From OPU3-GD-OMZ sp964515235 (GTDB lineage Bacteria > Pseudomonadota > Gammaproteobacteria > Methylococcales > Methylomonadaceae), in NCBI GenBank assembly GCA_964515235.1, contig CAZEVO010000006.1, forward strand, positions 7,605 to 71,604: a stretch of 64,000 nucleotides of DNA, in the 5' to 3' direction. The stretch's first letter is position 1. Each line of letters opens with the position of its first letter. Positions 41,875 to 51,905 of the stretch are shown piece by piece. A model generated the notes under the pieces. That model saw only the letters and a program-made list of their open reading frames with translations, did no database searches and had not been told where the DNA came from. A program made the translations under genes and the position numbers.

Positions 41875-42957
41875 ATGTTGTTATATTTAACGGATTATTT
41901 AATGACATTGGATGGATCGTTTCGGGTGTTTCAGTACTTAACGCTTCGGGCTATCTTAGGGGCGTTAACGGCGTTGGCTATTTCATTTGTAATGGGGCCG
42001 ATGATGATTCGGCAATTAACAGCGTATAAGATTGGGCAGAATATTCGTGATTGTGGCCCAGAAGGGCATTTAGTTAAGGCTGGAACACCAACAATGGGTG
42101 GGGCTTTAATATTAGTTGCTATTACTTTTAGTACATTGCTCTGGGCTGATTTGGAGAATCGTTATATTTGGAGTTTATTGTTTGTGACCCTGAGTTTTGG
42201 GTTGATTGGTTTTATTGATGATTATAAGAAATTGAAGGCAGGCAACAGTGCTGGTTTGTCTGCAGCGATGAAGTATTTTTGTCAATCATTAGTGGGGCTT
42301 GTGGCAGCAGTTTTTCTATTTTATTCTGCACAGGTTCCAACAGAGACTGAGTTAATTGTACCTTTTTTCAAAACAGTCATTATTCCGTTAGGCGAGTTTT
42401 ATATTGTTTTGGCTTATTTTGTGATTGTGGGGACGAGTAATGCCGTAAATTTAACCGACGGATTGGATGGTTTAGCGATTCTTCCAGCAGTGATGGTGGC
42501 AGGAGGATTAGCGATATTTGCTTATTTATCGGGTCATGCTAATTTTGCAAATTATTTGGCAATACCTTTTATACCAGAATCAGGCGAGACAGTGATCTTT
42601 GCAACGGCATTGATGGGTGCCGGGTTAGGGTTTTTGTGGTTTAACACTTATCCAGCGATGGTATTTATGGGCGATGTCGGGGCGTTGTCTTTAGGAGCCG
42701 CGTTAGGAATGCTAGCAGTTATTGTTCGCCAAGAAATTGTATTAATGATTATGGGTGGTGTATTTGTGATGGAAACACTGTCAGTTATTGTGCAAGTGGC
42801 TTCATTTAAGTTGACTGGTAAGCGGGTGTTTAGAATGGCGCCGATTCATCATCATTTTGAACTTAAAGGTTGGCCGGAGCCAAGAGTAATTGTTAGGTTT
42901 TGGATTATTACCGTAATCCTTGTTTTGATTGGATTAGCAACATTGAAACTCAGATGA
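41875..42957 (+). CDS. mraY: Phospho-MurNAc-pentapeptide translocase
   Basis: A 360-residue polytopic enzyme that makes lipid I from UDP-MurNAc-pentapeptide and undecaprenyl phosphate. About ten membrane helices. Motifs: KAGTPTMGGALIL (about 70), FIDDYKKL (about 114) with the paired aspartates, NAVNLTDGLDGLAI (about 190), FMGDVGALSLG (about 264) and APIHHHFELKGW (about 320). E. coli MraY is 360 residues. Its stop overlaps the murD start. Confidence 0.98.
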   Translation: MLLYLTDYLMTLDGSFRVFQYLTLRAILGALTALAISFVMGPMMIRQLTAYKIGQNIRDCGPEGHLVKAGTPTMGGALILVAITFSTLLWADLENRYIWSLLFVTLSFGLIGFIDDYKKLKAGNSAGLSAAMKYFCQSLVGLVAAVFLFYSAQVPTETELIVPFFKTVIIPLGEFYIVLAYFVIVGTSNAVNLTDGLDGLAILPAVMVAGGLAIFAYLSGHANFANYLAIPFIPESGETVIFATALMGAGLGFLWFNTYPAMVFMGDVGALSLGAALGMLAVIVRQEIVLMIMGGVFVMETLSVIVQVASFKLTGKRVFRMAPIHHHFELKGWPEPRVIVRFWIITVILVLIGLATLKLR

Positions 42958-44327
42958 TGAATCTGAAAGAGATGAAGAAACGGGTGTTTGATGGGATGCG
43001 ACTTGAGGCATCGAAGCCTACTATTTTGATAGTAGGCTTTGGTATTACAGGGATTTCAATTGCACATTTCTTAAAAAAAATAGGGTTAGATTTCTCATTA
43101 ATTGATAGTCGTAAGGAACCGCCAAATTTATCAACAATAAGAGAAATGTATGACGGCTATAATATTAATACGGGTGCTTTCATGCCGTCCAAATTCATGG
43201 GTGTAACCCATTTGTTTGTAAGTCCCGGTGTGTCTTTACGCGAACCCTGTATTGAGCAGTGCCTGGCATCGGGCGCAAAATTATTAAGTGATATTGACCT
43301 CTTTGCATATTGTATTGACACGCCTGTTATTGCTATTACCGGGTCAAATGGAAAAAGCACAGTAACAACGATGGTTAAAGAAATAGCAGAAAGCGCGGGT
43401 CGGAAAGTATATGCAGGAGGAAACTTAGGAGTCCCAGCACTTGATTTATTGAAGGATGATGCAGAATTATATGTCCTTGAGTTATCTAGTTTTCAACTAG
43501 AGAGGATGACCGCACTAAAACCTCAGGCAGCCGTTGTATTAAATGTGTCTAGTGATCACTTGGATCGCCATTCTGATATTGGTTCGTATGCGGAAGTAAA
43601 GCGTAAGATCTATGAGCGAGCTCAAATATGTGTGGTGAATATTGATGACTCAAGAGTTATGGATATGGTTAATTCTGAGCAAAAAAAAATAACATTTAGC
43701 ATTGCAAAGAAGGCTGACTTTAGAGTTCAAGCCGAAGGCGGAGAGCAATGGTTGGTGAATGGAGATCACCTAATTATCAACAGAGATAATGTTTTACTAG
43801 TAGGTGAACATAATACGAGTAATGCGCTCGCTGCAATGGCATTGGTGACAACGGTTGGGATACCGGATGAAGCCATAATTAATGGGTTAATGAATTATCA
43901 GGGCCTACCTCATCGGTTACAGGTTGTGTCTACCGAACATCAGATTGTTTGGGTGAACGACTCAAAAGCAACTAATCCTTCGTCATGTATTGCGGCATTA
44001 ATGGCGTTTAATGGAAAGGTTATTTTGATTGCCGGGGGAGATTCTAAAGGATCAGATTTAACAGAATTAGCGGCAATAATTAAACAACAGGTTCGTATGG
44101 TTATTGTGTTTGGTCGTGATGCCGAGCGAATTAAGAAAAATTTACATAGTAGTATCCCTGTTGTGAATTCAGAAACATTAGAAGGTGCAGTTTTAGTTGC
44201 AAAAGAAGTTGCGGTTGCTGGTGAAACGGTATTGTTATCACCGGCCTGCGCTAGCCTTGACCAATTTAAAGATTATCAGGAGCGTGGTGATCGGTTTGCG
44301 CAAATGGTCAGAAGGCTCGCGGCATGA
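42954..44327 (+). CDS. murD: UDP-N-acetylmuramoylalanine:D-glutamate ligase
   Basis: A 457-residue Mur ligase adding D-Glu. Rossmann-like start with TILIVGFGITGISIAHFL, P-loop ITGSNGKSTVTTM (about 125), and VWVNDSKATNPSSCIAAL (about 330). I start at ATG 42954, which overlaps the mraY stop (ATGA); ATG 42957 is equal in support. A longer frame from 42900 would begin inside mraY. E. coli MurD is 438 residues; the extra residues are N-terminal (about 18, KEMKKRVFDGMRLEASK), so the true start may be ATG 42972. Confidence 0.95.
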   Translation: MMNLKEMKKRVFDGMRLEASKPTILIVGFGITGISIAHFLKKIGLDFSLIDSRKEPPNLSTIREMYDGYNINTGAFMPSKFMGVTHLFVSPGVSLREPCIEQCLASGAKLLSDIDLFAYCIDTPVIAITGSNGKSTVTTMVKEIAESAGRKVYAGGNLGVPALDLLKDDAELYVLELSSFQLERMTALKPQAAVVLNVSSDHLDRHSDIGSYAEVKRKIYERAQICVVNIDDSRVMDMVNSEQKKITFSIAKKADFRVQAEGGEQWLVNGDHLIINRDNVLLVGEHNTSNALAAMALVTTVGIPDEAIINGLMNYQGLPHRLQVVSTEHQIVWVNDSKATNPSSCIAALMAFNGKVILIAGGDSKGSDLTELAAIIKQQVRMVIVFGRDAERIKKNLHSSIPVVNSETLEGAVLVAKEVAVAGETVLLSPACASLDQFKDYQERGDRFAQMVRRLAA

Positions 44328-45508
44328 ATTGGGTTCAAGGCGGCATCAAGACAGTGTCGAACTTACGGGCATACTATGATGGTTATTTAGTCATCGCATC
44401 TATCAGTATTCTAGTCATTGGTTTCGTGATGGTAACGTCTGCCTCGTTACATTTGGGCGATAAAATAGCGAATAACCCTTTTCATTATCCCTTGCGTCAA
44501 TTTATACATATTTGTTTAGGACTTGGCGTTGGTTTGGTTGTGCTAACAATTAATATGGACTTTTGGGAGAAATCAGGTCAGTGGCTTTTTTTATTCGGGT
44601 TGATTTTGTTGCTCTTGGTTTTAATACCCGGGATTGGTGTCAAAGTTAATGGCAGTATCCGTTGGATTCAGTTGATTGGTTTTAGAGTGCAGGTATCAGA
44701 AATAGTGAAATTCTTTTCAGTTATCTATATGGCTGGTTATGTTGCGCGTCACCAAGAGGCAGTTAAAGTTTCTGCTTACGGTATTGTTAAGCCTTTAATA
44801 CTGTTTTCATTAGCATGCCTTTTATTGTTATTAGAGCCTGATTTTGGATCAGCTGTTGTGATTTTAACAATTGCAATGGCAGTCATGTTTCTGGGTGGTG
44901 CACGATTGTGGCAATTTTTGATATTAGGTATTTTTTTGGTTTTATTGGCAGCGCTACTTTGTTATGTATCACCATATCGTTGGGCCCGAGTTACCAGTTT
45001 TATTGATCCATGGGCAGATCCTTTAGACACGGGTTTTCAGCTGGTTCAAGCATTAATTGCCTTTGGGCAAGGAGAATGGTTGGGCGTCGGGTTAGGGAGT
45101 AGTATTCAAAAATTATTTTATTTGCCTGAAGCGCATACTGATTTTTTATTTTCAGTCATTGCAGAGGAATTAGGATTGGTTGGTGTGGTATTGGTAATTT
45201 CGTTGTTTTCACTTTTCATTTGGCGAGCATTTGTGATTGGTGAGAAGGCGGAGAAGGCTGGCTATTTATTTTCTGCTTTTATCGCTTATGGGCTAGCTGT
45301 TTGGTTTGGTTTTCAGGCGTTTGTGAATATTGGGGTCAATATGGGAATGTTACCAACCAAAGGGTTGACCTTGCCACTCATGAGTTATGGCGGCGGTAGC
45401 ATGATTGTTATGTGTGCAGGTGTAGCATTGCTGTTCAGAATACATATGGAAACTGAAGAAATTACATCATCAGTTCCTAAGGGAAAACAGGAATGGATAA
45501 ACGTATAG
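44324..45508 (+). CDS. ftsW: Septal peptidoglycan glycosyltransferase FtsW
   Basis: A 394-residue SEDS polymerase that works with FtsI at the septum. About ten membrane helices. Motifs: VMVTSASLHLG, GVKVNGSIRWI with the conserved stretch before the R-x-x, LLLEPDFGSAVVIL with the catalytic-region Asp, WLGVGLGSSIQKLFYLPEAHTDFLFSVIAEE (core GLGSSIQKLFYLPEAHTDF), and LPLMSYGGGSM. Overlaps murD by 4 bases and murG by 16. E. coli FtsW is 414. Confidence 0.97.
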   Translation: MNWVQGGIKTVSNLRAYYDGYLVIASISILVIGFVMVTSASLHLGDKIANNPFHYPLRQFIHICLGLGVGLVVLTINMDFWEKSGQWLFLFGLILLLLVLIPGIGVKVNGSIRWIQLIGFRVQVSEIVKFFSVIYMAGYVARHQEAVKVSAYGIVKPLILFSLACLLLLLEPDFGSAVVILTIAMAVMFLGGARLWQFLILGIFLVLLAALLCYVSPYRWARVTSFIDPWADPLDTGFQLVQALIAFGQGEWLGVGLGSSIQKLFYLPEAHTDFLFSVIAEELGLVGVVLVISLFSLFIWRAFVIGEKAEKAGYLFSAFIAYGLAVWFGFQAFVNIGVNMGMLPTKGLTLPLMSYGGGSMIVMCAGVALLFRIHMETEEITSSVPKGKQEWINV

Positions 45509-46554
45509 TTATCATGGCTGGTGGTACAGGAGGGCATGTGTTCCCAGCATTAGCGGTTGCTCAGTATTTACAAAAGGAAAATTGGCAAGTGACATGGCTG
45601 GGAACAAAAGCTGGTATTGAATCAAGGATTGTTCCAGAAAATAATATTGATATAGATTTTGTTTCGGTTACCGGTATCAGAGGAAAAGGTTTCAGAACCC
45701 GGCTTGTTGTACCTATCATGTTATTAAAATCGTTGTATCAGGTTTTTAAAATTCTGAGAAAACGTAACCCAGCAGTAGTATTAGGGTTAGGGGGGTTTGT
45801 GGCAGGGCCTGGAGGTTTGATGACTAAGTTATTAAATATACCTTTAGTTATACATGAGCAAAATAAGGTTCCGGGTACAACGAATCGTATTCTTGCTAAA
45901 TGGGCTGATCACGTATTGCAAGGGTTTCCGGACAGTTTCCCCGAAAAAATAGGTGCCGAATATGTTGGAAATCCGTTGCGCTCAGAGATTGAGGCTTTTA
46001 ATCCTAGGGCGGTGGTTAAACAAAAAAGATTAAATGTTCTGATATTGGGCGGTAGCTTAGGGGCGCGTAAATTAAATGAAGTTGTGCCGGAAATGATTGC
46101 CGCAGTCAACTCGTTCAATGTGGTTCATCAAACGGGTGCAGTGATGATTGATGAAGTAAAGAAGTCTTATGCACAGCAGAAAATATCTGCTGAGGTAGTG
46201 GCGTTCATTGATGATATGGCAGCCATTTATCATTGGGCTGATTTAATAATCTGTCGGTCTGGAGCTATGACGGTGAGTGAAATTGCAGCAGTCGGTTTGC
46301 CGAGTATTATGATTCCTTTTCCTCATGCTATAGATGATCATCAAACAGCAAATGCCCGGTGTCTTGCAAGCGTCAATGCCAGTATTTTGATCGCACAGTC
46401 TGAATTAAATGTAAAGCGTTTAACAAGAGAAATAATGCCTTTGATAGATAACCCTTCACTGTTATTGAAAATGGGTGAGGCGGCAAGACAATGTGCAAAA
46501 GTGGATGCAACACAATCAGTCGTTAACGTTTGTGCTGATGCGGTGTCCATATGA
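45493..46554 (+). CDS. murG: Lipid II synthase MurG (GlcNAc transferase)
   Basis: A 353-residue GT28 glycosyltransferase converting lipid I to lipid II at the inner face of the membrane. Motifs: MAGGTGGHVFPALAVA (about 8-23) and LGLGGFVAGPGG, HEQNKVPGTTNR for the acceptor side, LILGGSLGARKLNEVVP and ICRSGAMTVSEIAAVGLPS (about 255) for UDP-GlcNAc. E. coli MurG is 355. ATG lies inside ftsW's end (16-base overlap); the stop overlaps murC by 4 bases. Confidence 0.97.
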   Translation: MDKRIVIMAGGTGGHVFPALAVAQYLQKENWQVTWLGTKAGIESRIVPENNIDIDFVSVTGIRGKGFRTRLVVPIMLLKSLYQVFKILRKRNPAVVLGLGGFVAGPGGLMTKLLNIPLVIHEQNKVPGTTNRILAKWADHVLQGFPDSFPEKIGAEYVGNPLRSEIEAFNPRAVVKQKRLNVLILGGSLGARKLNEVVPEMIAAVNSFNVVHQTGAVMIDEVKKSYAQQKISAEVVAFIDDMAAIYHWADLIICRSGAMTVSEIAAVGLPSIMIPFPHAIDDHQTANARCLASVNASILIAQSELNVKRLTREIMPLIDNPSLLLKMGEAARQCAKVDATQSVVNVCADAVSI

Positions 46555-48017
46555 ATAAGCCTGAGAGTGCGATTACGTTGCAAGATATGGGGCATATTGA
46601 AAAGATACATTTTGTTGGTATTGGTGGTACGGGGATGAGTGGTATCGCAGAGGTACTGCTTAATTTAGGGTTCAAGATTTCAGGTTCAGATCAACTTAGT
46701 AGTGTTGTGACGGAGCGCTTAATAAAGTTAGGGGCAATGATTAGCTCAGAGCATAAAGTGCAGAATGTCCAAGGTGCTGATGTGGTGGTGGTTTCTTCAG
46801 CAATTGGCTTAGAGAATATAGAAATTAAGACGGCGCAACTGAATCGTATACCGGTTATTCCTCGAGCTGAAATGCTAGCAGAATTAATGCGATTTCGGTA
46901 CGGCATTGCGGTGGCCGGAACCCATGGAAAAACAACGACTACCAGTTTAATTGCAAGCATGATGGCTGAGGGAGGGCTGGATCCAACCTTTGTAATTGGC
47001 GGACGTTTAAACAGCTCAGGAGCTAATGCGAAACTGGGGTTAGGGCATTATTTAGTAGCTGAAGCAGATGAAAGTGATGCTTCATTTTTACATTTGCAAC
47101 CGATGATAGCAGTTGTGACAAATGTTGATCGCGATCATATGGAAACATACGGAGGAAGTTATCAGCGCTTACAAGAGGCATTTGTTGAGTTTTTGTCACA
47201 TTTACCTTTTTATGGTCTAGCAGTGGTCTGTGTTGATGACCCTGGTGTGAAATTAATTTTATCTAAGATCACCAAGCCTTATAGAGCATATGGGTTAACT
47301 AATCATGCAGATGTGTATGCTACGAAAATAAAACAAAGTGGTTTACAAACACGGTGTCAGGTTAAACGATGGGGCGTTCATGATGATCTGGATATTACCC
47401 TGAATATGCCGGGATTACATAACTTGCTCAATGCCCTGGCGGCCATTACTGTAGCAACGCATTTGAATGTTGATGATCAAGTAATTAAAGAAAGTTTAAA
47501 AACATTTACCGGGGTAGGTCGAAGATTTCAGATTAATAAGGAGTTTAGTTTCCAAAATGAACCAATAACCTTAGTTGATGATTATGGGCATCATCCACGA
47601 GAAATTGAATCAACGTTAGGGTCATTAAAGCAAGCGTGGCCAGAGCGCCGAGGCATTATTATTTTTCAGCCACACCGCTATTCTAGAACGCGTGATTTAT
47701 TTGAAGATTTTGTTCGTGTTCTGTCGTCAGTAGATATTCTTATTTTGCTTGAAGTGTACTCGGCTGGTGAGACCGTTTTAGCTGGTGCAGACGGGCGATC
47801 CTTGGCGCAAGCGATACGAGCAAGAGGACAAGTTAATCCGATTTTTGTGGAAGATCGAAGTGATTTGTTGGATATTCTTGAAGGCTTGATTCAACCAAAT
47901 GATGTGGTGTTAACGTTAGGTGCCGGTAGTGTGAGTAAAATTGCTGCGGTATTGTCAGATGCCTTGCCTGAGCGAATGAGCGCTATGGAGACTGTAGCGG
48001 AGAGGGGTTATGAATAG
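46551..48017 (+). CDS. murC: UDP-N-acetylmuramate:L-alanine ligase
   Basis: A 488-residue Mur ligase for the first stem residue. Motifs: IHFVGIGGTGMSGIAEVLLN (about 20-39), P-loop VAGTHGKTTTTSL (about 120), EADESDASFLHL, VDDYGHHPREI (about 345) and FQPHRYSRTRDL. E. coli MurC is 491. Overlaps murG by 4 bases and murB by 8, so all are probably coupled. Confidence 0.97.
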   Translation: MNKPESAITLQDMGHIEKIHFVGIGGTGMSGIAEVLLNLGFKISGSDQLSSVVTERLIKLGAMISSEHKVQNVQGADVVVVSSAIGLENIEIKTAQLNRIPVIPRAEMLAELMRFRYGIAVAGTHGKTTTTSLIASMMAEGGLDPTFVIGGRLNSSGANAKLGLGHYLVAEADESDASFLHLQPMIAVVTNVDRDHMETYGGSYQRLQEAFVEFLSHLPFYGLAVVCVDDPGVKLILSKITKPYRAYGLTNHADVYATKIKQSGLQTRCQVKRWGVHDDLDITLNMPGLHNLLNALAAITVATHLNVDDQVIKESLKTFTGVGRRFQINKEFSFQNEPITLVDDYGHHPREIESTLGSLKQAWPERRGIIIFQPHRYSRTRDLFEDFVRVLSSVDILILLEVYSAGETVLAGADGRSLAQAIRARGQVNPIFVEDRSDLLDILEGLIQPNDVVLTLGAGSVSKIAAVLSDALPERMSAMETVAERGYE

Positions 48018-48945
48018 TGAGGGCTTAAGTCAAACAAAGGAACTACTAAAAGGTCGCTTATTACAGCATCAAAAACTTGCGAAATATACTAGTTGGCATG
48101 TTGGTGGGGTTGCCGATAAATTATATTTTCCTTATGACCGTGATGATTTAGTCAAATTTATATCAACACTCTCAGTTGGTGAGCTCGTTTACTTTATGGG
48201 AATGGGCAGTAACTTATTAATCCGTGACGGAGGTATTCGAGGGACAGTGATAAACACCCGTGGCCGACTAAAAACGATATCAGTTTGTGAAGATCAATCA
48301 GTTTATGTGGAGGCGGGTGTTCATTGTTCAAAAGTAGCAAGGTTTTGTCGTGATCATGGTTTTGTTGGCTCAGAATTCCTTTCAGGAATTCCGGGAACCA
48401 TGGGTGGTGCTCTGAAAATGAATGCCGGTGCTTTTGGATGTGAAACTTGGGATATTGTTGAAGGTACAGAAACGATTAACATGGCAGGTGAAGTAATTGA
48501 ACGTGATATTGCAGATTTTCAAATCGGTTATCGGTCAGCCACAGGGCCTGCCAAGGAATGGTTTTTAGCAGCACGATTGCGGTTAGCAAAAGGTTCTACC
48601 AAAGACAGTACGGAAAGGACTAAAGGATTGTTAAGTCAACGATCGGCAACGCAGCCGCTTAATCAACCATCGTGTGGTTCTGTTTTTAAGAATCCTGCTA
48701 ATGATTATGCGGCTAGGTTGATTGAGTCATGTGGCCTTAAAGGATATAGGGTGGGCGGTGCTTGTGTTTCAGAACTACATGCAAATTTTATTATTAACCA
48801 AAATAATGCAACTGCAAAAGATATTGAGTCACTGATTGAAATTATTCAGCTGGAAGTTAAGAAACAGTCAGGGGTAACGCTGGAGTGTGAAGTTGAAATT
48901 ATTGGTGAGTTAAGTTTGGAAAATAATGAAAGGAACGGTTTATGA
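48010..48945 (+). CDS. murB: UDP-N-acetylenolpyruvoylglucosamine reductase
   Basis: A 311-residue FAD enzyme that makes UDP-MurNAc. FAD-binding motifs: YTSWHVGGVADKLYFP (about 28), GMGSNLLIRDGGI (about 68), and GIPGTMGGALKMNAGAFG (about 127). The catalytic region has SCGSVFKNP with the Ser, near residue 222, and the final GLKGYRVGGACVSELHANFI. This is the shorter type II architecture, without the inserted domain of E. coli MurB (342 residues). Overlaps murC by 8 bases and ddl by 4. Confidence 0.96.
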   Translation: MNSEGLSQTKELLKGRLLQHQKLAKYTSWHVGGVADKLYFPYDRDDLVKFISTLSVGELVYFMGMGSNLLIRDGGIRGTVINTRGRLKTISVCEDQSVYVEAGVHCSKVARFCRDHGFVGSEFLSGIPGTMGGALKMNAGAFGCETWDIVEGTETINMAGEVIERDIADFQIGYRSATGPAKEWFLAARLRLAKGSTKDSTERTKGLLSQRSATQPLNQPSCGSVFKNPANDYAARLIESCGLKGYRVGGACVSELHANFIINQNNATAKDIESLIEIIQLEVKKQSGVTLECEVEIIGELSLENNERNGL

Positions 48946-49877
48946 CAGTTGTTAGCGATTCAGCACGATTTGGTCGTGTTGCGGTGGTTATGGGTGGTCC
49001 TTCATCTGAGAGAGAGGTCTCGTTAAAAAGTGGTTATGCAGTATTGGGGGCATTGTTAGATCAAGGTGTTAATGCATGTGCGGTTGAAGTGAAAGATGAC
49101 TTGGTTAGTCCTTTTATTGGCGGGAATTTTGACTGTGTTTTTAATGCGATTCATGGCCGCGGTGGTGAAGATGGGGTTTTGCAAGGCGTACTAGAAAGCC
49201 TCAATATTCCTTATAGTGGTAGCGGTGTTTTGGCGTCGGCTATTTGTATGGATAAATTAAGAACTAAATGGTGCCTAAAAGGTGCAGGATTAGCAACCCC
49301 GCAATGGTATACCTTGACCAGTGAGAAAGATTTTGAAGCTTGTATTTATCAATTAGGTTTTCCAATGATTGTTAAGCCAGTTCGAGAGGGCTCAAGTCTA
49401 GGGATGAGTCGAGTAAATAATGCAACAGAATTGCAGGCAGGTTTTCAGTTGGCAAAGGAGTTTGATTCTTCTGTTTATGCAGAGAAATGGGTTGATGGAA
49501 AGGAGTATACAGTTGGACTAATTGGTGAGGACATATTACCTGTTATTCGTGTAAAAACACCCAATACTTTCTACGATTATGAAGCTAAGTATCTATCAGA
49601 ATCGACGGAGTATTTTTGCCCCAGCGGGTTAACTGCAATCAGTGAGAAAAGAATTATGTCGCTAGCCAAAAAGGCGATAGAAGTTGTTGGGGTGAAAGGG
49701 TGGGGGCGTGTTGATTTATTTATTGATAAGAGTGGTGAGGCACAGTTAATTGAAATTAATACGGTGCCAGGAATGACGGATCATAGTTTACTTCCTATGG
49801 CTGCAAGAGCGGCGGGAATAGACTTCGGTGAGTTAGTGTGGCGTATTTTAGCAAGTAGTAGCATGGGTAGGGTGTGA
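48942..49877 (+). CDS. ddl: D-alanine:D-alanine ligase
   Basis: A 311-residue ATP-grasp ligase of the DdlB type. Motifs: VVMGGPSSEREVSLKSG (about 14), FNAIHGRGGEDGVLQG (about 65), MDKLRTKWCLKGAGL, PVREGSSLGMS (about 146), and RVDLFIDKSGEAQLIEINTVPGMTDHSLLP (core EINTVPGMTDHSL), which holds metal and lid residues. E. coli DdlB is 306. Overlaps murB by 4 bases, 3 bases before ftsQ. Confidence 0.97.
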   Translation: MTVVSDSARFGRVAVVMGGPSSEREVSLKSGYAVLGALLDQGVNACAVEVKDDLVSPFIGGNFDCVFNAIHGRGGEDGVLQGVLESLNIPYSGSGVLASAICMDKLRTKWCLKGAGLATPQWYTLTSEKDFEACIYQLGFPMIVKPVREGSSLGMSRVNNATELQAGFQLAKEFDSSVYAEKWVDGKEYTVGLIGEDILPVIRVKTPNTFYDYEAKYLSESTEYFCPSGLTAISEKRIMSLAKKAIEVVGVKGWGRVDLFIDKSGEAQLIEINTVPGMTDHSLLPMAARAAGIDFGELVWRILASSSMGRV

Positions 49878-49880
49878 ACA

Positions 49881-50570
49881 GTGAGTAAGGCATTAAATCT
49901 ATTCATAGTCTTGCTGTTATCTCTCGGAGGAGTAAGTATTTATTATGACGATATTAAGGCTGGAATTGTGGAGTCATTTCCGATCAGGTATGTAAGAGTT
50001 AGCGGTACTTTTCAGTATTTGGATAAGAGTGATGTTAAAAAGATAATTAGACGATCAATGAAGGAAAGTTTTTTGACTGTTGATATAGTTGCTATTCGAG
50101 AGTCTGTTAAAAGTTTGCCTTGGGTAGATACCGTTTCAGTAGCCAGAGTGTGGCCTGATATTGTTGATATTCATGTGACCGAACAATCTGCCGTTGCTTA
50201 TTGGGGGAGTCAGGAATTGTTAAATAACCGAGGAGAATTATTTAAGCCAGAGACTGTTATGGCGAGTCGGGATTTACCGGTTTTAAAAGGCCCTGCCGGT
50301 GCACATAAGCGCGTATTTGATTTGTTAGGAAAGATACAAATAAAAACTGATAAAGCTGGATTGGATTTAGCGACGCTTGTTATTTCGCCGCAAGAGACAG
50401 TAAGTGCAGTTTTTAAAAATGGGATGAGAATTCAGTTAGGACGCGAAAAGCCGATTGAACGATTAAGTCGTTTTATGGGGGTATACGACCGTATGAATAA
50501 AGGTGATAGCGGCGTTATAGATGGTATCGATATGAGATATCACAATGGGTTTTCAGTCGCATGGAAATAG
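49881..50570 (+). CDS. ftsQ: Cell division protein FtsQ
   Basis: A 229-residue bitopic protein organising the FtsQLB complex. Short cytoplasmic end, membrane helix about residues 5-20 (LFIVLLLSLGGVSIYY), POTRA domain (about 33-105; FPIRYVRVSGTFQYLDKSDVKKII) and the beta domain with LPWVDTVSVARVWPDIVDIHVTEQ-like core PWVDTVSVARVWPD. Smaller than E. coli (276) with a reduced cytoplasmic part. GTG 49881 start. 72 bases separate it from ftsA. Confidence 0.94.
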   Translation: MSKALNLFIVLLLSLGGVSIYYDDIKAGIVESFPIRYVRVSGTFQYLDKSDVKKIIRRSMKESFLTVDIVAIRESVKSLPWVDTVSVARVWPDIVDIHVTEQSAVAYWGSQELLNNRGELFKPETVMASRDLPVLKGPAGAHKRVFDLLGKIQIKTDKAGLDLATLVISPQETVSAVFKNGMRIQLGREKPIERLSRFMGVYDRMNKGDSGVIDGIDMRYHNGFSVAWK

Positions 50571-50642
50571 TGAGTTGCCAGAGTAAGAAAAAGATTAGGT
50601 AGATCGACTTTTAAAATTTGAAAATAACATGAGAGAAAGCAG

Positions 50643-51875
50643 ATGGCAAAAAAAACAGATCGTAATTTAATAGTCGGTTTGGATATAGGCACTTCGAAAG
50701 TGGCAGCTATTGTCAGTGAACTGACGCCGATGGGTGAAATAGAGATTATTGGTATAGGAGTAAGTCCATCTCGAGGGTTAAAGAAAGGGGTGGTGGTGAA
50801 TTTGGAATCCACAGTCCAGGCAATTCGGAGCGCCGTAGAAGAAGCGGAGTTAATGGCAGGCTGTGAAATTAAATCTGTCTTTGCTGGGATAGCTGGAAGC
50901 CATATTCGGAGTTTGAATTCACATGGAATTGTTGCAATAAAGGATAAAGAAGTTAGTCAGTATGATATTAATCGGGTAATCGATTCAGCGCGTGCTGTAG
51001 CAATTCCTGCTGACCAGAAGATCTTGCATATTTTGCCTCAGGAATTTGTTATTGATCTGCAAGATGGTATTAAAGAGCCTATTGGTATGTCGGGTATTCG
51101 TTTAGAGGCAAAAGTTCATATGGTAACGGGTAGTGTAAGTGCTGCGCAAAATATTATTAAGTGTATTAGGCGTTGTGATCTAGAGGTAAGTGATATTGTT
51201 TTAGAACAGTTAGCATCATGTACAGCGGTATTAACAGAGGATGAAAAAGATTTGGGTGTTTGTTTGATTGATATTGGTGGAGGGACGACTGATATTGCAA
51301 TCTTTACCGAAGGTGCAATTAAACATACATCGGTGATTCCTATTGCAGGTGATCAGGTTACGAATGATATTGCTGTCGCATTAAGAACGCCGACACAACA
51401 TGCCGAGCAAATAAAGATACAGCATGCTTGTGCACTTTCGCAATTAGCAGAGGCGGATGAAATGATTGATGTTCCAAGTATTGGCGACAGAGAATCTAGG
51501 ACAATTATGAAGCAAAACTTAACAGAAATTATAGCGCCTCGTTATGAGGAGTTGCTGTTTTTGGTTCAAGCTGAGTTAAGGCGGAGTGGATTTGAAGATT
51601 TAATACCGGCCGGTATTGTTATCAGTGGAGGCAGTTCAAAAGCCTCAGGTTTGGTTGAGTTAGCGGAAGAGATATTTCATATGCCGGTCAGATTAGGTGG
51701 TCCGCATGATGTCAGTGGATTAACCGATGTTGTAAGTAACCCAATTTATTCAACAGGCGTTGGTTTGGTGATGTATGGAAAAGATTATCAGCAGGAATAC
51801 AGTGTAGAGGGGCAGGGAGATTTGAATGAAGGTTTATTTGAGAAAATGAAAAATTGGTTTAGTGGCGGATATTAA
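50643..51875 (+). CDS. ftsA: Cell division protein FtsA
   Basis: A 410-residue actin-like protein that ties FtsZ to the membrane. Phosphate 1 motif: LIVGLDIGTSKVAAIV (about 10-25); the 1C insert domain follows (about 85-165); phosphate 2: LIDIGGGTTDIAIFTEGA (about 205); adenosine motif VISGGSSKASGL. The C-terminus ends EKMKNWFSGGY, an amphipathic membrane-targeting helix. E. coli FtsA is 420. It is followed 27 bases later by ftsZ. Confidence 0.98.
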   Translation: MAKKTDRNLIVGLDIGTSKVAAIVSELTPMGEIEIIGIGVSPSRGLKKGVVVNLESTVQAIRSAVEEAELMAGCEIKSVFAGIAGSHIRSLNSHGIVAIKDKEVSQYDINRVIDSARAVAIPADQKILHILPQEFVIDLQDGIKEPIGMSGIRLEAKVHMVTGSVSAAQNIIKCIRRCDLEVSDIVLEQLASCTAVLTEDEKDLGVCLIDIGGGTTDIAIFTEGAIKHTSVIPIAGDQVTNDIAVALRTPTQHAEQIKIQHACALSQLAEADEMIDVPSIGDRESRTIMKQNLTEIIAPRYEELLFLVQAELRRSGFEDLIPAGIVISGGSSKASGLVELAEEIFHMPVRLGGPHDVSGLTDVVSNPIYSTGVGLVMYGKDYQQEYSVEGQGDLNEGLFEKMKNWFSGGY

Positions 51876-51890
51876 TAAATTTAAAAAAAT

Positions 51891-51905
51891 AAGGAGATCT
51901 AAATG
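51891..51905 (+). promoter_or_regulatory. Strong ribosome-binding site of ftsZ
   Basis: AAGGAGA at about 51891-51897 is five bases before ATG 51903. It is among the strongest sites in the cluster, fitting the need for more FtsZ than its neighbours. Confidence 0.75.
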